Of a stretch of 64,000 nt of DNA, positions 26,628 to 34,876 are shown piece by piece. Source of the DNA: Cyanophora paradoxa (Eukaryota > Glaucocystophyceae > Cyanophorales > Cyanophoraceae); contig QPMI01000691.1 in NCBI GenBank assembly GCA_004431415.1, positions 1 through 64,000 on the forward strand, written 5' to 3'. Both the position numbers and the translations under genes were made by a program. How positions within the stretch are numbered: position 1 is the first letter of the stretch; every line of letters begins with the position of its first letter. The notes below the pieces were generated by a model. It did no database searches and was not told the DNA's origin. It saw nothing but the letters and a program-made list of their open reading frames with translations.

Positions 26628-27254
26628 ATGCGTACCCCCCTCAACCTTGCCCCCCTCATCGGCGCGGCATGGTGTGCACGCGGCGCAAAACGGGCCGCCC
26701 TTGTCCACGCACTGCGGCTCCTGTTCACTTCCGGTACCCCCACGGCGCCCCTCCCCCCCACCGCCGCCCATCGCCTACCCCTGCTCATGGCCGACGGGCT
26801 CGGCGACCTGCAGCTGTGGGTGCGCCAGAGCGGCATCGGGGGCCCCCTGTGGCGGGGCCGAACCGCGCGGTTCCTCCGCAGCATACCGCGCCTCTCGAAA
26901 CCGAGAAGGCGCGCGCTCACCCTGTACCGGGGGACAAAGGCCCCCGGGGTAGACGAGTCGGGGGAGAGAGAAATGGTGCCGCTACTGCGACCCCTATCGG
27001 CCACGCGCTCACGGGAGGTTGCCGCTACTTTCGCGAACGAAGCGGGCCCCGAGGGGTACATGCACATCATCCGCGTGCCCGCAGGGGTACCCCTGCTGGA
27101 CGTCGCATTACACTCGAAGAACTTTGCGAGCGTGCCGGGGTCCGACGAGCGGTCGGTCGCACTGCGCGAAAAGGAGGTGATCCTCTACAGGCACGTGCTC
27201 GTCCTCAAAAAGAGGGAGGGGCGCGTGTCGCACTGGGAGGCGCGCGCACGGTAG
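26628..27254 (+). CDS. ADP-ribosyltransferase-like protein
   Basis: 208 residues. The R-S-E signature of arginine-type ADP-ribosyltransferases can be traced: Arg in LTLYRGTKAPG (about residue 103), the Ser strand in RPLSATRSREVAATFANEAG (about 125-144), and an E-x-E site in ALREKEVILYR (Glu-Lys-Glu, about 183-193). The length of the C-terminal catalytic half fits. It would transfer ADP-ribose from NAD+ to a protein, presumably host. The N-terminal 90 residues are basic and unassigned. It ends 4 bp from the convergent gene at 27259. Identified by motif order only. Confidence 0.5.
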   Translation: MRTPLNLAPLIGAAWCARGAKRAALVHALRLLFTSGTPTAPLPPTAAHRLPLLMADGLGDLQLWVRQSGIGGPLWRGRTARFLRSIPRLSKPRRRALTLYRGTKAPGVDESGEREMVPLLRPLSATRSREVAATFANEAGPEGYMHIIRVPAGVPLLDVALHSKNFASVPGSDERSVALREKEVILYRHVLVLKKREGRVSHWEARAR

Positions 27255-27258
27255 CGGC

Positions 27259-27630
27259 TCAAATCGAGTCGTTCCTGAGGATCTGCATCTGGTTGCACTT
27301 GGCGACTCGCAGCTGGTCGGAGCGTGTCTGGAGCCCCGTCGTGCCGTACCCGTACGCGTTCCCGCACCACTGAGCGTAGGCCTTTTGCGCCTCCTCGTCC
27401 CACTTGGTGTACCCGGAGCCCTCCAGCCAGCGCGCGAGGTTCGGATCGGTCGCGATCGGGTCCGGGATTGCGCCGCCTGTACCCCCTGCCGTGACCGAGG
27501 GGGCCGAAGCGCTCGGCCCCGAACGGCGCATCATAAAGTAAGCGAGCACGATCGCCCCACCGATCGCGATCATTGTCCACGGGATCTCCCGGCGAGGAGG
27601 GGCGGGGCGGGGGGCGTACTGGAAGTCCAT
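27259..27630 (-). CDS. Single-pass membrane protein, N-terminal TM
   Basis: 123 residues starting at 27630. A Pro-rich N-terminus (YAPRPAPPRREIPW) precedes one TM helix (TMIAIGGAIVLAYFMM, about 19-34). A soluble part follows, with WCGNAYGYGTTGLQTR..VAKCNQMQILRND containing two Cys. The start is divergent from the small gene at 27674, with only 43 bp between. A virion membrane protein is plausible from form and neighbours. Confidence 0.5.
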   Translation of the reverse strand: MDFQYAPRPAPPRREIPWTMIAIGGAIVLAYFMMRRSGPSASAPSVTAGGTGGAIPDPIATDPNLARWLEGSGYTKWDEEAQKAYAQWCGNAYGYGTTGLQTRSDQLRVAKCNQMQILRNDSI

Positions 27631-27673
27631 TTGCTGTTACTCCCACAAGATAAATGATGTACCCCTTTCAGCC

Positions 27674-27943
27674 ATGAATCTGTCCCGCTACCGTGACTCG
27701 CTGGGCCGGCCGGGCGAAGGGGTGCACTTTCACTTAGGGGGCGTAGCGATCGTTGACGTCATCGCATCCGTCGCGGCCGCTCACGTCATTGGGGCCGGAG
27801 GGCGCAAGTTTTCTGCTTGGAGGAGGACTCTGCCACATGCAGAATATAGTCCGGCCTTCGTTGCCCTAGGAATCCAGCAGATGGTCGGCAGTGGTAGGAG
27901 TAAAACCCATGGGGGAACTTCTATTCGTGTTTCTTTTCTCTAG
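27674..27943 (+). CDS. Small NCLDV-type protein (LGxPGEGVH motif), C-terminus possibly eroded
   Basis: 89 residues beginning MNLSRYRDSLGRPGEGVHFH, then VAIVDVIASVAAAHVIG. The S-x-Y-x-x-x-(F/L)G-x-PG-x-GVH ... AIxDVxxT pattern is one I associate with a small membrane protein found across mimivirus- and phycodnavirus-like large DNA viruses, function unknown. The hydrophobic middle fits. The C-terminal third (HAEYSPAFVALGIQQMVGSG) is polar and may be degraded. This gene is my best single argument that block 2 comes from a giant virus; the family link is from memory. The following 350 bp (27944-28294) shows nothing convincing. Confidence 0.45.
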   Translation: MNLSRYRDSLGRPGEGVHFHLGGVAIVDVIASVAAAHVIGAGGRKFSAWRRTLPHAEYSPAFVALGIQQMVGSGRSKTHGGTSIRVSFL

Positions 27944-28294
27944 TTCAGAGTATATGCTCCCTTGTGGGGCGAGTTGACGTTATAGGCCTCATCCTTGGAT
28001 GTTGTGCCGTGTCGGCTCAGTACTTTTGTCTTAGTGATTATGAACTGAATAGATTACTGCGTAACATAAAAAAAAAAGGCCTCGGACTTTGCAAAAATTT
28101 GCAGGGCTCTCAGCGTTTGAAGAGTTCACCGTCAGAGTCTGGGGGGCCGTCCACCTATCACCTGAAGGCCGGCAACGGTTCGCTGCTCACCTGAGGTAGG
28201 CTGATTGCTGTACCCCTTACCCAAGCCCCAATCCCTCAGCCACCCCAGCCCAGTTGCCACGTGATTCAAGGGCGAAGGGAGAAAATGGTTATAT

Positions 28295-28757
28295 TCAGAA
28301 CCGAACGCGGCGCAGGGCAAGGGAGGACTGCGAACGGCTATGAAGGTTGCACATGCCAAGGAAGTCGCACGTGCAGGGGGGGATTTTGATAGCTGGCTTA
28401 AGAATGGTTCTACGGATAGGGATGGCCCTGGGGGCCAAAGAGGTGGGCCCCGGCTCCCCGGGCTCGAGCTTGACAACCGGCGCCGGTTCGTCCTCCGAGG
28501 CGCCCTCCGAATCGGCTTCAATGATTGTCTCCAGGGGGGTCCCAAACGACACCCTACGCCGAGGAGGCTGAGGGGTAGGCTCGTATTCGTCGTCCGAGTC
28601 CGAGAGCTCAATATAATCTATGACGCGGGGCTCGGCGGGCTGAGGGGCAGGCTGCGATGAAAAAAGAGAGGTAAGCAAAAGGCAGGAAAAACAGGCAAAG
28701 GCAGCGGCATACCTTGGCGTCGTTTGTGAAGTCGAAAACGTCGAGGATAGCGGCCAT
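28295..28757 (-). CDS. Two-exon acidic protein A1 with SIM-like motif
   Basis: Exon 1 is 28757-28713 (15 codons, MAAILDVFDFTNDAK). Intron 28712-28652 begins GTATGC and ends CATCGCAG. Exon 2 is 28651-28295, giving 133 residues in frame. Exon 2 has a hydrophobic-acidic stretch VIDYIELSDSDDEYE resembling a phospho-dependent SUMO-interacting motif, then a basic Pro-rich and an acidic region, and a CTCDFLGMCNLH end. It has the same gene layout and promoter module as the plus-strand gene at 33853, its paralogue. Function unknown; nuclear location is plausible. Confidence 0.5.
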
Positions 28758-28826
28758 GATTGCAAGGGCTTAGAGGGAATTTCGCGGACTAGAGCTTAAA
28801 GTGTGTGCAGGACTGAGCCAGAACCG

Positions 28827-28894
28827 CCTTTATAGGTTGGGCTATGCGGAAAGAGGTACTTCCCATTATGTGGAAAGTACCTCTTTCCGCATAG
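28827..28894 (-). promoter_or_regulatory. Promoter of gene A1: TATA box plus upstream palindrome
   Basis: On the minus strand TATAAAGG (28834-28827) lies about 70 bp before the ATG at 28757. Just upstream is a perfect 20-bp inverted repeat, arms 28842-28861 and 28875-28894, containing GGAAAGAGGTAC. The same module precedes three further genes in this cluster. Confidence 0.6.
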
Positions 28895-29050
28895 AATTGG
28901 GGGTACTGTATCCTCGATCATTGGGAAAAACAAATAATGGATTCCACATAGAATCAGGGGTACAGGAGTTAATCAATAATAAGAGAGAAAGGGAACTGCT
29001 GGGATTCAAACCTGTCAATGTTTGGACTCTGTCGAGTTCAGAGAGCATTC

Positions 29051-31370
29051 CCGTGTCGCGTATCGCCAGTTCCGTACGAACATAGGGTAGCCCCCCGACC
29101 CCGTGACTACTAAAGTCAAGGGGGGCCGGACCGAAGCTATGTTCGTATGGAACTGGCGCTATTCGAGCCGGCCAACGGTCAGCCTGTGTTTTTCGCGTGC
29201 ATCCCGTGTCGCGTATTGCCAGTTCCGTACGAACATAGGGTAGCCCCCCGACCCCATGACTACTAAAGTCAAGGGGGGCCGGACCGAAGCTATGTTCGTA
29301 TGGAACTGGCGCTATTCGAGCCGGCCAACGGTCAGCCTGTGTTTTTTCGCGTGCATCCCGTGTCGCGTATCGCCAGTTCCGTACGAACATAGGGTAGCCC
29401 CCCGACCCCGTGACTACTAAAGTCAAGGGGGGCCGGACGGAAGCTATGTTCGTATGGAACTGGCGCTATTCGAGCCGGCCAACGGTCAGCCTGTGTTTTT
29501 CGCGTGCATCCCGTGTCGCGTATCGCCAGTTCCGTACGAACATAGGGTAGCCCCCCGACCCCGTGACTACTAAAGTCAAGGGGGGCCGGACCGAAGCTAT
29601 GTTCGTATGGAACTGGCGCTATTCGAGCCGGCCAACGGTCAGCCTGTGTTTTTTCGCGTGCATCCCGTGTCGCGTATCGCCAGTTCCGTACGAACATAGG
29701 GTAGCCCCCCGACCCCGTGACTACTAAAGTCAAGGGGGGCCGGACGGAAGCTATGTTCGTATGGAACTGGCGCTATTCGAGCCGGCCAACGGTCAGCCTG
29801 TGTTTTTTCGCGTGCATCCCGTGTCGCGTATCGCCAGTTCCGTACGAACATAGGGTAGCCCCCCGACCCCGTGACTACTAAAGTCAAGGGGGGCCGGACC
29901 GAAGCTATGTTCGTATGGAACTGGCGCTATTCGAGCCGGCCAACGGTCAGCCTGTGTTTTTTCGCGTGCATCCCGTGTCGCGTATCGCCAGTTCCGTACG
30001 AACATAGGGTAGCCCCCCGACCCCGTGACTACTAAAGTCAAGGGGGGCCGGACGGAAGCTATGTTCGTATGGAACTGGCGCTATTCGAGCCGGCCAACGG
30101 TCAGCCTGTGTTTTTTCGCGTGCATCCCGTGTTGCGTATCGCCAGTTCCGTACGAACATAGGGTAGCCCCCCGACCCCGTGACTACTAAAGTCAAGGGGG
30201 GCCGGACGGAAGCTATGTTCGTATGGAACTGGCGCTATTCGAGCCGGCCAACGGTCAGCCTGTGTTTTTTCGCGTGCATCCCGTGTCGCGTATCGCCAGT
30301 TCCGTACGAACATAGGGTAGCCCCCCGACCCCGTGACTACTAAAGTCAAGGGGGGCCGGACGGAAGCTATGTTCGTATGGAACTGGCGCTATTCGAGCCG
30401 GCCAACGGTCAGCCTGTGTTTTTCCCCTGCATCCCGTGTCGCGTATCGCCAGTTCCGTACGAACATAGGGTAGCCCCCGACCCCGTGACTACTAAAGTCA
30501 AGGGGGGCCGGACGGAAGCTATGTTCGTATGGAACTGGCGCTATTCGAGCCGGCCAACGGTCAGCCTGTGTTTTTCGCGTGCATCCCGTGTCGCGTATCG
30601 CCAGTTCCGTACGAACATAGGGTAGCCCCCCGACCCCGTGACTACTAAAGTCAAGGGGGGCCGGACGGAAGCTATGTTCGTATGGAACTGGCGCTATTCA
30701 AGCCGGCCAACGGTCAGCCTGTGTTTTTTCGTGTGCATCCCGTGTCGCGTATCGCCAGTTCCGTACGAACATAGGGTAGCCCCCCGACCCCGTGACTACT
30801 AAAGTCAAGGGGGGCCGGACCGAAGCTATGTTCGTATGGAACTGGCGCTATTCGAGCCGGCCAACGGTCAGCCTGTGTTTTTTCGCGTGCATCCCGTGTC
30901 GCGTATCGCCAGTTCCGTACGAACATAGGGTAGCCCCCCGACCCCGTGACTACTAAAGTCAAGGGGGGCCGGACGGAAGCTATGTTCGTATGGAACTGGC
31001 GCTATTCGAGCCGGCCAACGGTCAGCCTGTGTTTTTTCGCGTGCATCCCGTGTCGCGTATCGCCAGTTCCGTACGAACATAGGGTAGCCCCCCGACCCCG
31101 TGACTACTAAAGTCAAGGGGGGCCGGACCGAAGCTATGTTCGTATGGAACTGGCGCTATTCGAGCCGGCCAACGGTCAGCCTGTGTTTTTTCGCGTGCAT
31201 CCCGTGTCGCGTATCGCCAGTTCCGTACAAACATAGGGTAGCCCCCCGACCCCGTGACTACTAAAGTCAAGGGGGGCCGGACCGAAGCTATGTTCGTATG
31301 GAACTGGCGCTATTCGAGCCGGCCAACGGTCAGCCTGTGTTTTTTCGCCTGTGTCCGGTGTCGCGTTTCT
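29051..31370. repeat. Palindromic satellite, 152-154-bp unit, 15 copies
   Basis: Units begin (CGCCAGTTCC) at 29064, 29217, 29371, 29524, 29678, 29832, 29986, 30140, 30294, 30447, 30599, 30753, 30907, 31061 and 31215. Each contains a long inverted repeat: CGCCAGTTCCGTACGAACAT on one side, its near complement ending GGAACTGGCG on the other, with a smaller GGCCCCCC/GGGGGGCC-type stem around a TGACTACTAAAGTCA centre. The linker is CTATTCGAGCCGGCCAACGG..TCCCGTGTCGCGTAT. Copies are nearly identical, so the array expanded or homogenised recently. Open frames of 82 codons are artefacts of the period. Confidence 0.95.
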
Positions 31371-31492
31371 AGCTGCTCGAGATTCGAGAAACTTTTTTGG
31401 ACCCCATACAAGCCCGGAGCCATACTTAAAGCGTCATTGGAGTGATGCAAAGGCCTGTTACAATGTTCGAAAAACACTCAAGTTTACAAATC

Positions 31493-32195
31493 CTATTCAG
31501 GTAACATAGCCCTAATGCGATCTGACCGGCGCTTGACTATGGTCTTCTGAACAGGCACTGAAACTACAGAACGCACAGGGGGCTCGGAGGTTTTGAAGGG
31601 CTCCAAGGATACAGGAGATAGCATTTTAACTACGATAACTCTATCAGGGATCTCATTATCAAGGCTGCCAACGGGGGCAAGTGACTGCGAATCAATCGGG
31701 ACGCCGGCTGACGTAGAAAAAGAAAATTGCTCCGGATAGGGATAGCGACGGCGGATCATCTTGTTTATTGAGTCCGTCTTGATGACAAAAATGTTTGAAT
31801 CGTAGACAAAAAAGCCAGCGTCATGAATAGATTCTCTTTTCAACACAATCTGCCTGCGTTGAGTGGGTATGGTCTCCGGATCGATTGTTTGGTTGACTCT
31901 GCGGCAAACAATGAGAGGCTGCACAGAACACAAAAACAACAAAAAAGGCTCACTGGGTGATCTCGTCACCGTTCTGAATGCCAAAGTCCGCATAGGTAAG
32001 GCAAAAGTCAATGTGAGCAATCTTCGCAATGAGAACACCCGCCCGCTCTACTCGAAGGTGAAGGCCAGCCGTCCATAGATCCCAAGTCCCGTGACGATCA
32101 CGGAAAAAGGTGCTGAAAGTGATTGAATCGCTAAGTCGGACTTCGAAAAGCCCCTGGCGCTCCTTGCCGTTGAAAATGACGTAGGTGCTATCCAT
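31493..32195 (-). CDS. Two-exon protein B1 (NGKERQG family)
   Basis: Exon 1 is 32195-31954 (MDSTYVIFNGKERQGLFEVR). Intron 31953-31899 starts GTGAGC and ends GCCGCAG. Exon 2 is 31898-31493. The junction is in phase and gives 215 residues. The exon 1 product looks like a compact beta domain (FRDRHGTWDLWTAGLHLRVE..FCLTYADFGI). Exon 2 contains IPTQRRQIVL, YDSNIFVIKTDSINKMIRR and a basic end TIVKRRSDRIRA resembling a nuclear localisation signal. The paralogue with identical intron position is at 32766-33463. No known family recognised. Confidence 0.55.
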
Positions 32196-32268
32196 TACGT
32201 TGTCCGGAAGCACTGAGACTACGACGACTTGAGCTGGAAAGTGTGAGCAAGAATGAGGCGGATCGGGC

Positions 32269-32335
32269 CTTTATAGATCCGGCTATGTGGAAAGAGGTAC
32301 TTTCCGCTGTGGGGAAAGAGGTACTTCCGCATAGA
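32269..32335 (-). promoter_or_regulatory. Promoter of gene B1
   Basis: Minus-strand TATAAAG (32275-32269) lies about 75 bp before the ATG. Downstream is the shared TTCTTGCTCACAC block. Upstream are GGAAAGAGGTAC repeats in both orientations (32282-32335), as in the other three family promoters. Confidence 0.6.
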
Positions 32336-32765
32336 ATTTCGGGGTGTACCCCCAATTCTATGCGGAATCCATCATTTGTTTTTCCCTAATGATTGCCGAT
32401 GCCGTACCCCGTAATAGGAAAAGGACACTGCTGGGATTCGAGCCTGTCATTGTTTGGACTCTGTTTTGAGAGTTGAGTTGAGTTCCACGTCGAACCAGGG
32501 GTATGGCATCGGCAATTATGCGCTCACCTGAACCGATGCTTGCCGTTGGGTACGCTATTGCTGTCGACCAGGGGGTACGGCAAAGGCGACAGGGGTACAG
32601 GATATAGGTGCCGATTCGATCCTGCCATCGGCCTGCGTCTGCCCGAGACTCGAGGAACGCCGTTTGAACACGCCAGCCCATCGATGCCCCCCTCCCTTAT
32701 GCGTTTGCCAGCGGAACAACGCAAAAGTCTGTTACAGCATTCAAAAACGCTCAAGTTTACATATC

Positions 32766-33463
32766 CTATTTAGCCAACCTAGCCCTAATGCGTTCTGACC
32801 TGCGCTTAACTATGGTTTTCTGAACGGGCGCTGAAACTACAGAAGGCACGGGGGGCTCGGAGGTTTTGGAAGGCATCTTTGTAACTTTGATAACTCCATC
32901 AGGGAGCTCCTTATCTAGGCTGCCAATAGTTTCGAGAAATCGCCAGCAAATAGGAAAGTTTCCTGTTGAAAAAAACATGTATGGCTCGGGGCAAGGAAAC
33001 TGACGGTGAATAATCTTGCTAATTGAGTCTGTCTGGATTGCATAAAAGCCCGGATAGTATGTTATAAAGCGCTTGCCGTCAACGAAAGAATCCTCCACGA
33101 ACTGAATGCGCCTGCTTTGAGTGGGTATGGCCTCCTGTACAAATGGATTGTTGATTCTGCGGCCCAAGAATTAGAAAAGGATGTGCGAAACAGGAAAAAC
33201 AAAAAGGCTCACTGGATAAGTACGTCATCCTTTTGAATGCCAAAGTCCGCAAAGGTAAGGCAGAAGTCTTCGGGAACTATTTTTGCTACAAGAACACCCT
33301 TCCGCTCTACTCTAATATGGAGACCATCCATCCAAAGATTCCAGAATCCACTATGATCGCGGAAAAACGGGCTGGAATGGAGGGTATTGCTGGGCTTGAC
33401 ACGGTAAAATCCCTGTCGCTCCTTGCCGTTAAAGGTAATCCAAAAATAGTCGCAAGCCGCCAT
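32766..33463 (-). CDS. Two-exon protein B2 (NGKERQG family)
   Basis: Exon 1 is 33463-33213 (MAACDYFWITFNGKERQGFY). Intron 33212-33157 starts GTGAGC and ends GGGCCGCAG. Exon 2 is 33156-32766. Together they give 213 residues in phase. It aligns with B1 along its length: FRDHSGFWNLWMDGLHIRVE, FCLTFADFGIQ, IPTQSRR, QTDSISKIIHR and the basic end TIVKRRSERIRA. Divergence between B1 and B2 is moderate while reading frames and splice sites are kept, which argues for selection on the protein. Function unknown. Confidence 0.55.
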
Positions 33464-33536
33464 TACGCTATCGGGGTACGCTGAGATAACGACGACTGGA
33501 GCTGGAGAATGTGAGCCAGAATGCCGCAGGACGGCC

Positions 33537-33570
33537 CTTTATAGGTCCGGCTATGCGGAAAGATTCCGCA
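33537..33570 (-). promoter_or_regulatory. Promoter of gene B2
   Basis: Minus-strand TATAAAG (33543-33537) lies about 75 bp before the ATG, with the shared GCTCACATTCTCC block between. A shortened palindrome (GCGGAAAGATTCCGC) lies immediately upstream. Confidence 0.55.
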
Positions 33571-33772
33571 TAAAATGGGGGGTACGGCATCGGCAATCAT
33601 TAGGGAAAAACAAATGATGGATTCCGCATAGAATCAGGGGTACGGCAGCTGCAATCATTAGGGAAAAACAAATGATGGAATCCGCATAGAATCAGGGGTA
33701 CACCCCGAAATTCTATGCGGAAAGTACCTCTTTCCACATAGCGGAAAGTACCTCTTTCCGCATAGCCGGATC
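33560..33772. repeat. Repeated GGGGTACGGCA / GGGAAAAACAAATGATGGA blocks and GGAAAGTACCTC palindromes
   Basis: Two direct copies of a block reading ATCATTAGGGAAAAACAAAT with a CCGCATAGAATCAGGGGTAC flank lie between the divergent B2 and A2 genes. Related copies occur at 28915-28975 and 32335-32420. Toward A2 there are two GGAAAGTACCTCTTTCC palindromes. Probably shared regulatory or mobile repeat sequence; no gene. Confidence 0.7.
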
Positions 33773-33779
33773 TATAAAG
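33735..33779 (+). promoter_or_regulatory. Promoter of gene A2
   Basis: TATAAAG at 33773-33779, 74-80 bp before the ATG, preceded by GGAAAGTACCTCTTTCCGCAT and followed by TTCTTGCTCACAC. Same module and spacing as the other three promoters, here on the plus strand. Confidence 0.6.
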
Positions 33780-33852
33780 CCCGGATCCGCCTCATTCTTG
33801 CTCACACTTTTCAGCCTCAGCCAGCAAAATCCCAGCATTCCCCGGTAGCATA

Positions 33853-34395
33853 ATGGCCGCCCCGATTGACGTCATTGATTTTACCCAGGAGGCCGATGAG
33901 GTAAGCGTTTGCCTTAGCCTGGCGCGTTTGCCTTAGCCTGGCGCGTTTGCCTTTGCTGATTTCTCGAAAGCCGCAGCGCCCTTTCCCGATTGAGGTGATT
34001 GTCCTTGACGATTCGGAGGACGAGCGCGATACCCCCGCGGCCCCCCCCCCCCCCGCCCGCGTCCCTCAGCGCCGGCGCCGGCCCCCGAACCGGCGCCGGT
34101 ACCGGCCCCGAAGCGGCTCACGGCCGCTGACATCGATGAGCTCTTCGGAGCCGACGATGACGCGGAGGATGACGCGCCGGCCCCATCCGATATCGGTGAC
34201 GCCTTTGATGAGTCCGATCGTGAGGACTTTTTTACGGTAGCCCCCGCCCGCGATCTCGAGCCCGAGGAGCCTACCCCGGAGCCGGCCCCTCAGCGCGATT
34301 CCCCCACCAAGACCATAGCTAAGCGCAAGCCCTCTAAGGCAGTTAGCAAGGCGCCCTCGCGTGCCTCTTCCCGTCTTAGCGCGAAGAAGATATAG
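33853..34395 (+). CDS. Two-exon acidic protein A2 with SIM-like motif; frameshift in a C14 run
   Basis: Exon 1 is 33853-33900 (MAAPIDVIDFTQEADE). Intron 33901-33976 starts GTAAGC, contains a 19-bp repeat (GCGCGTTTGCCTTAGCCT type) and ends GCCGCAG. Exon 2 starts RPFPIEVIVLDDSEDERD, an excellent SUMO-interacting-like core (VIVLDD followed by acidic residues). A run of 14 C at about 34041-34054 shifts the frame. The protein-like continuation (KRLTAADIDELFGADDDAED..RASSRLSAKKI, stop 34393-34395) fits a run of 12 or 15 C. The layout matches paralogue A1. The basic end suggests a nuclear protein. Confidence 0.5.
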
Positions 34396-34635
34396 CTTGT
34401 TTTGAGCAGCTTTTTGAATCGTAAAAACCTCCCTTTTGGCTGCGATTCCCCTCGCATATCGGCGGCAGCAGGGGGTGGGCAGGCGGTGAGCAGGGGGGTG
34501 GGCAGGGGGGTATGGGGGCCTCAAGGGTCTAGGGGGATACCGCTGATACCGCTGGCCTTGGAGTCATCCCCCCCCTCCCAGCCCGCCCTGCCCCCGCTGC
34601 CCACCGAGGCCGCGCGCGGGGTACGGTGGCACCGG

Positions 34636-34745
34636 CCCGGCTCCCCAGCGAGGCCGTACGCCGGCCCGCGTGCCCAGCGAGGCCCTACCCCGGCCCACGT
34701 GCTCAGCGAGGCCCTACCCCGGCCCACGTGCCCAGCGAGGCCCGC
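34636..34745. repeat. 29-bp tandem repeat in GC-rich spacer
   Basis: About four copies of a unit reading CCGGCCCACGTG(C/T)(C/T)CAGCGAG then GCCCTAC. The surrounding 34396-34870 stretch is very GC-rich and shows no gene that I can support. It marks the start of the host-type DNA. Confidence 0.75.
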
Positions 34746-34876
34746 GCGTGACTCACGGGCGGCCCCTGTCCGCCGCAATTTTGGGTACCCCCCCCTCCCT
34801 TCGGGTCTGCACGGGCCCCATTTGGCGGTGGGAGGCGCGTACCCATGGCCCCGAATGGGTGCCGGGGGGGGTCTAG

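Noticed and set aside
28975-29045. tRNA-like B-box sequence (and its relative at 32434-32478) on the minus strand
   Set aside because: A GGTTTGAATCC/GGCTCGAATCC word is present, but there is no pairing T stem, no A box at proper distance and no acceptor stem. It is part of a repeat shared by the two loci.
29332-31270. Many near-identical 82-codon open frames on the minus strand (and some on the plus strand)
   Set aside because: They are produced by the 154-bp satellite period, share no start context, and translate a palindrome. They are not genes.
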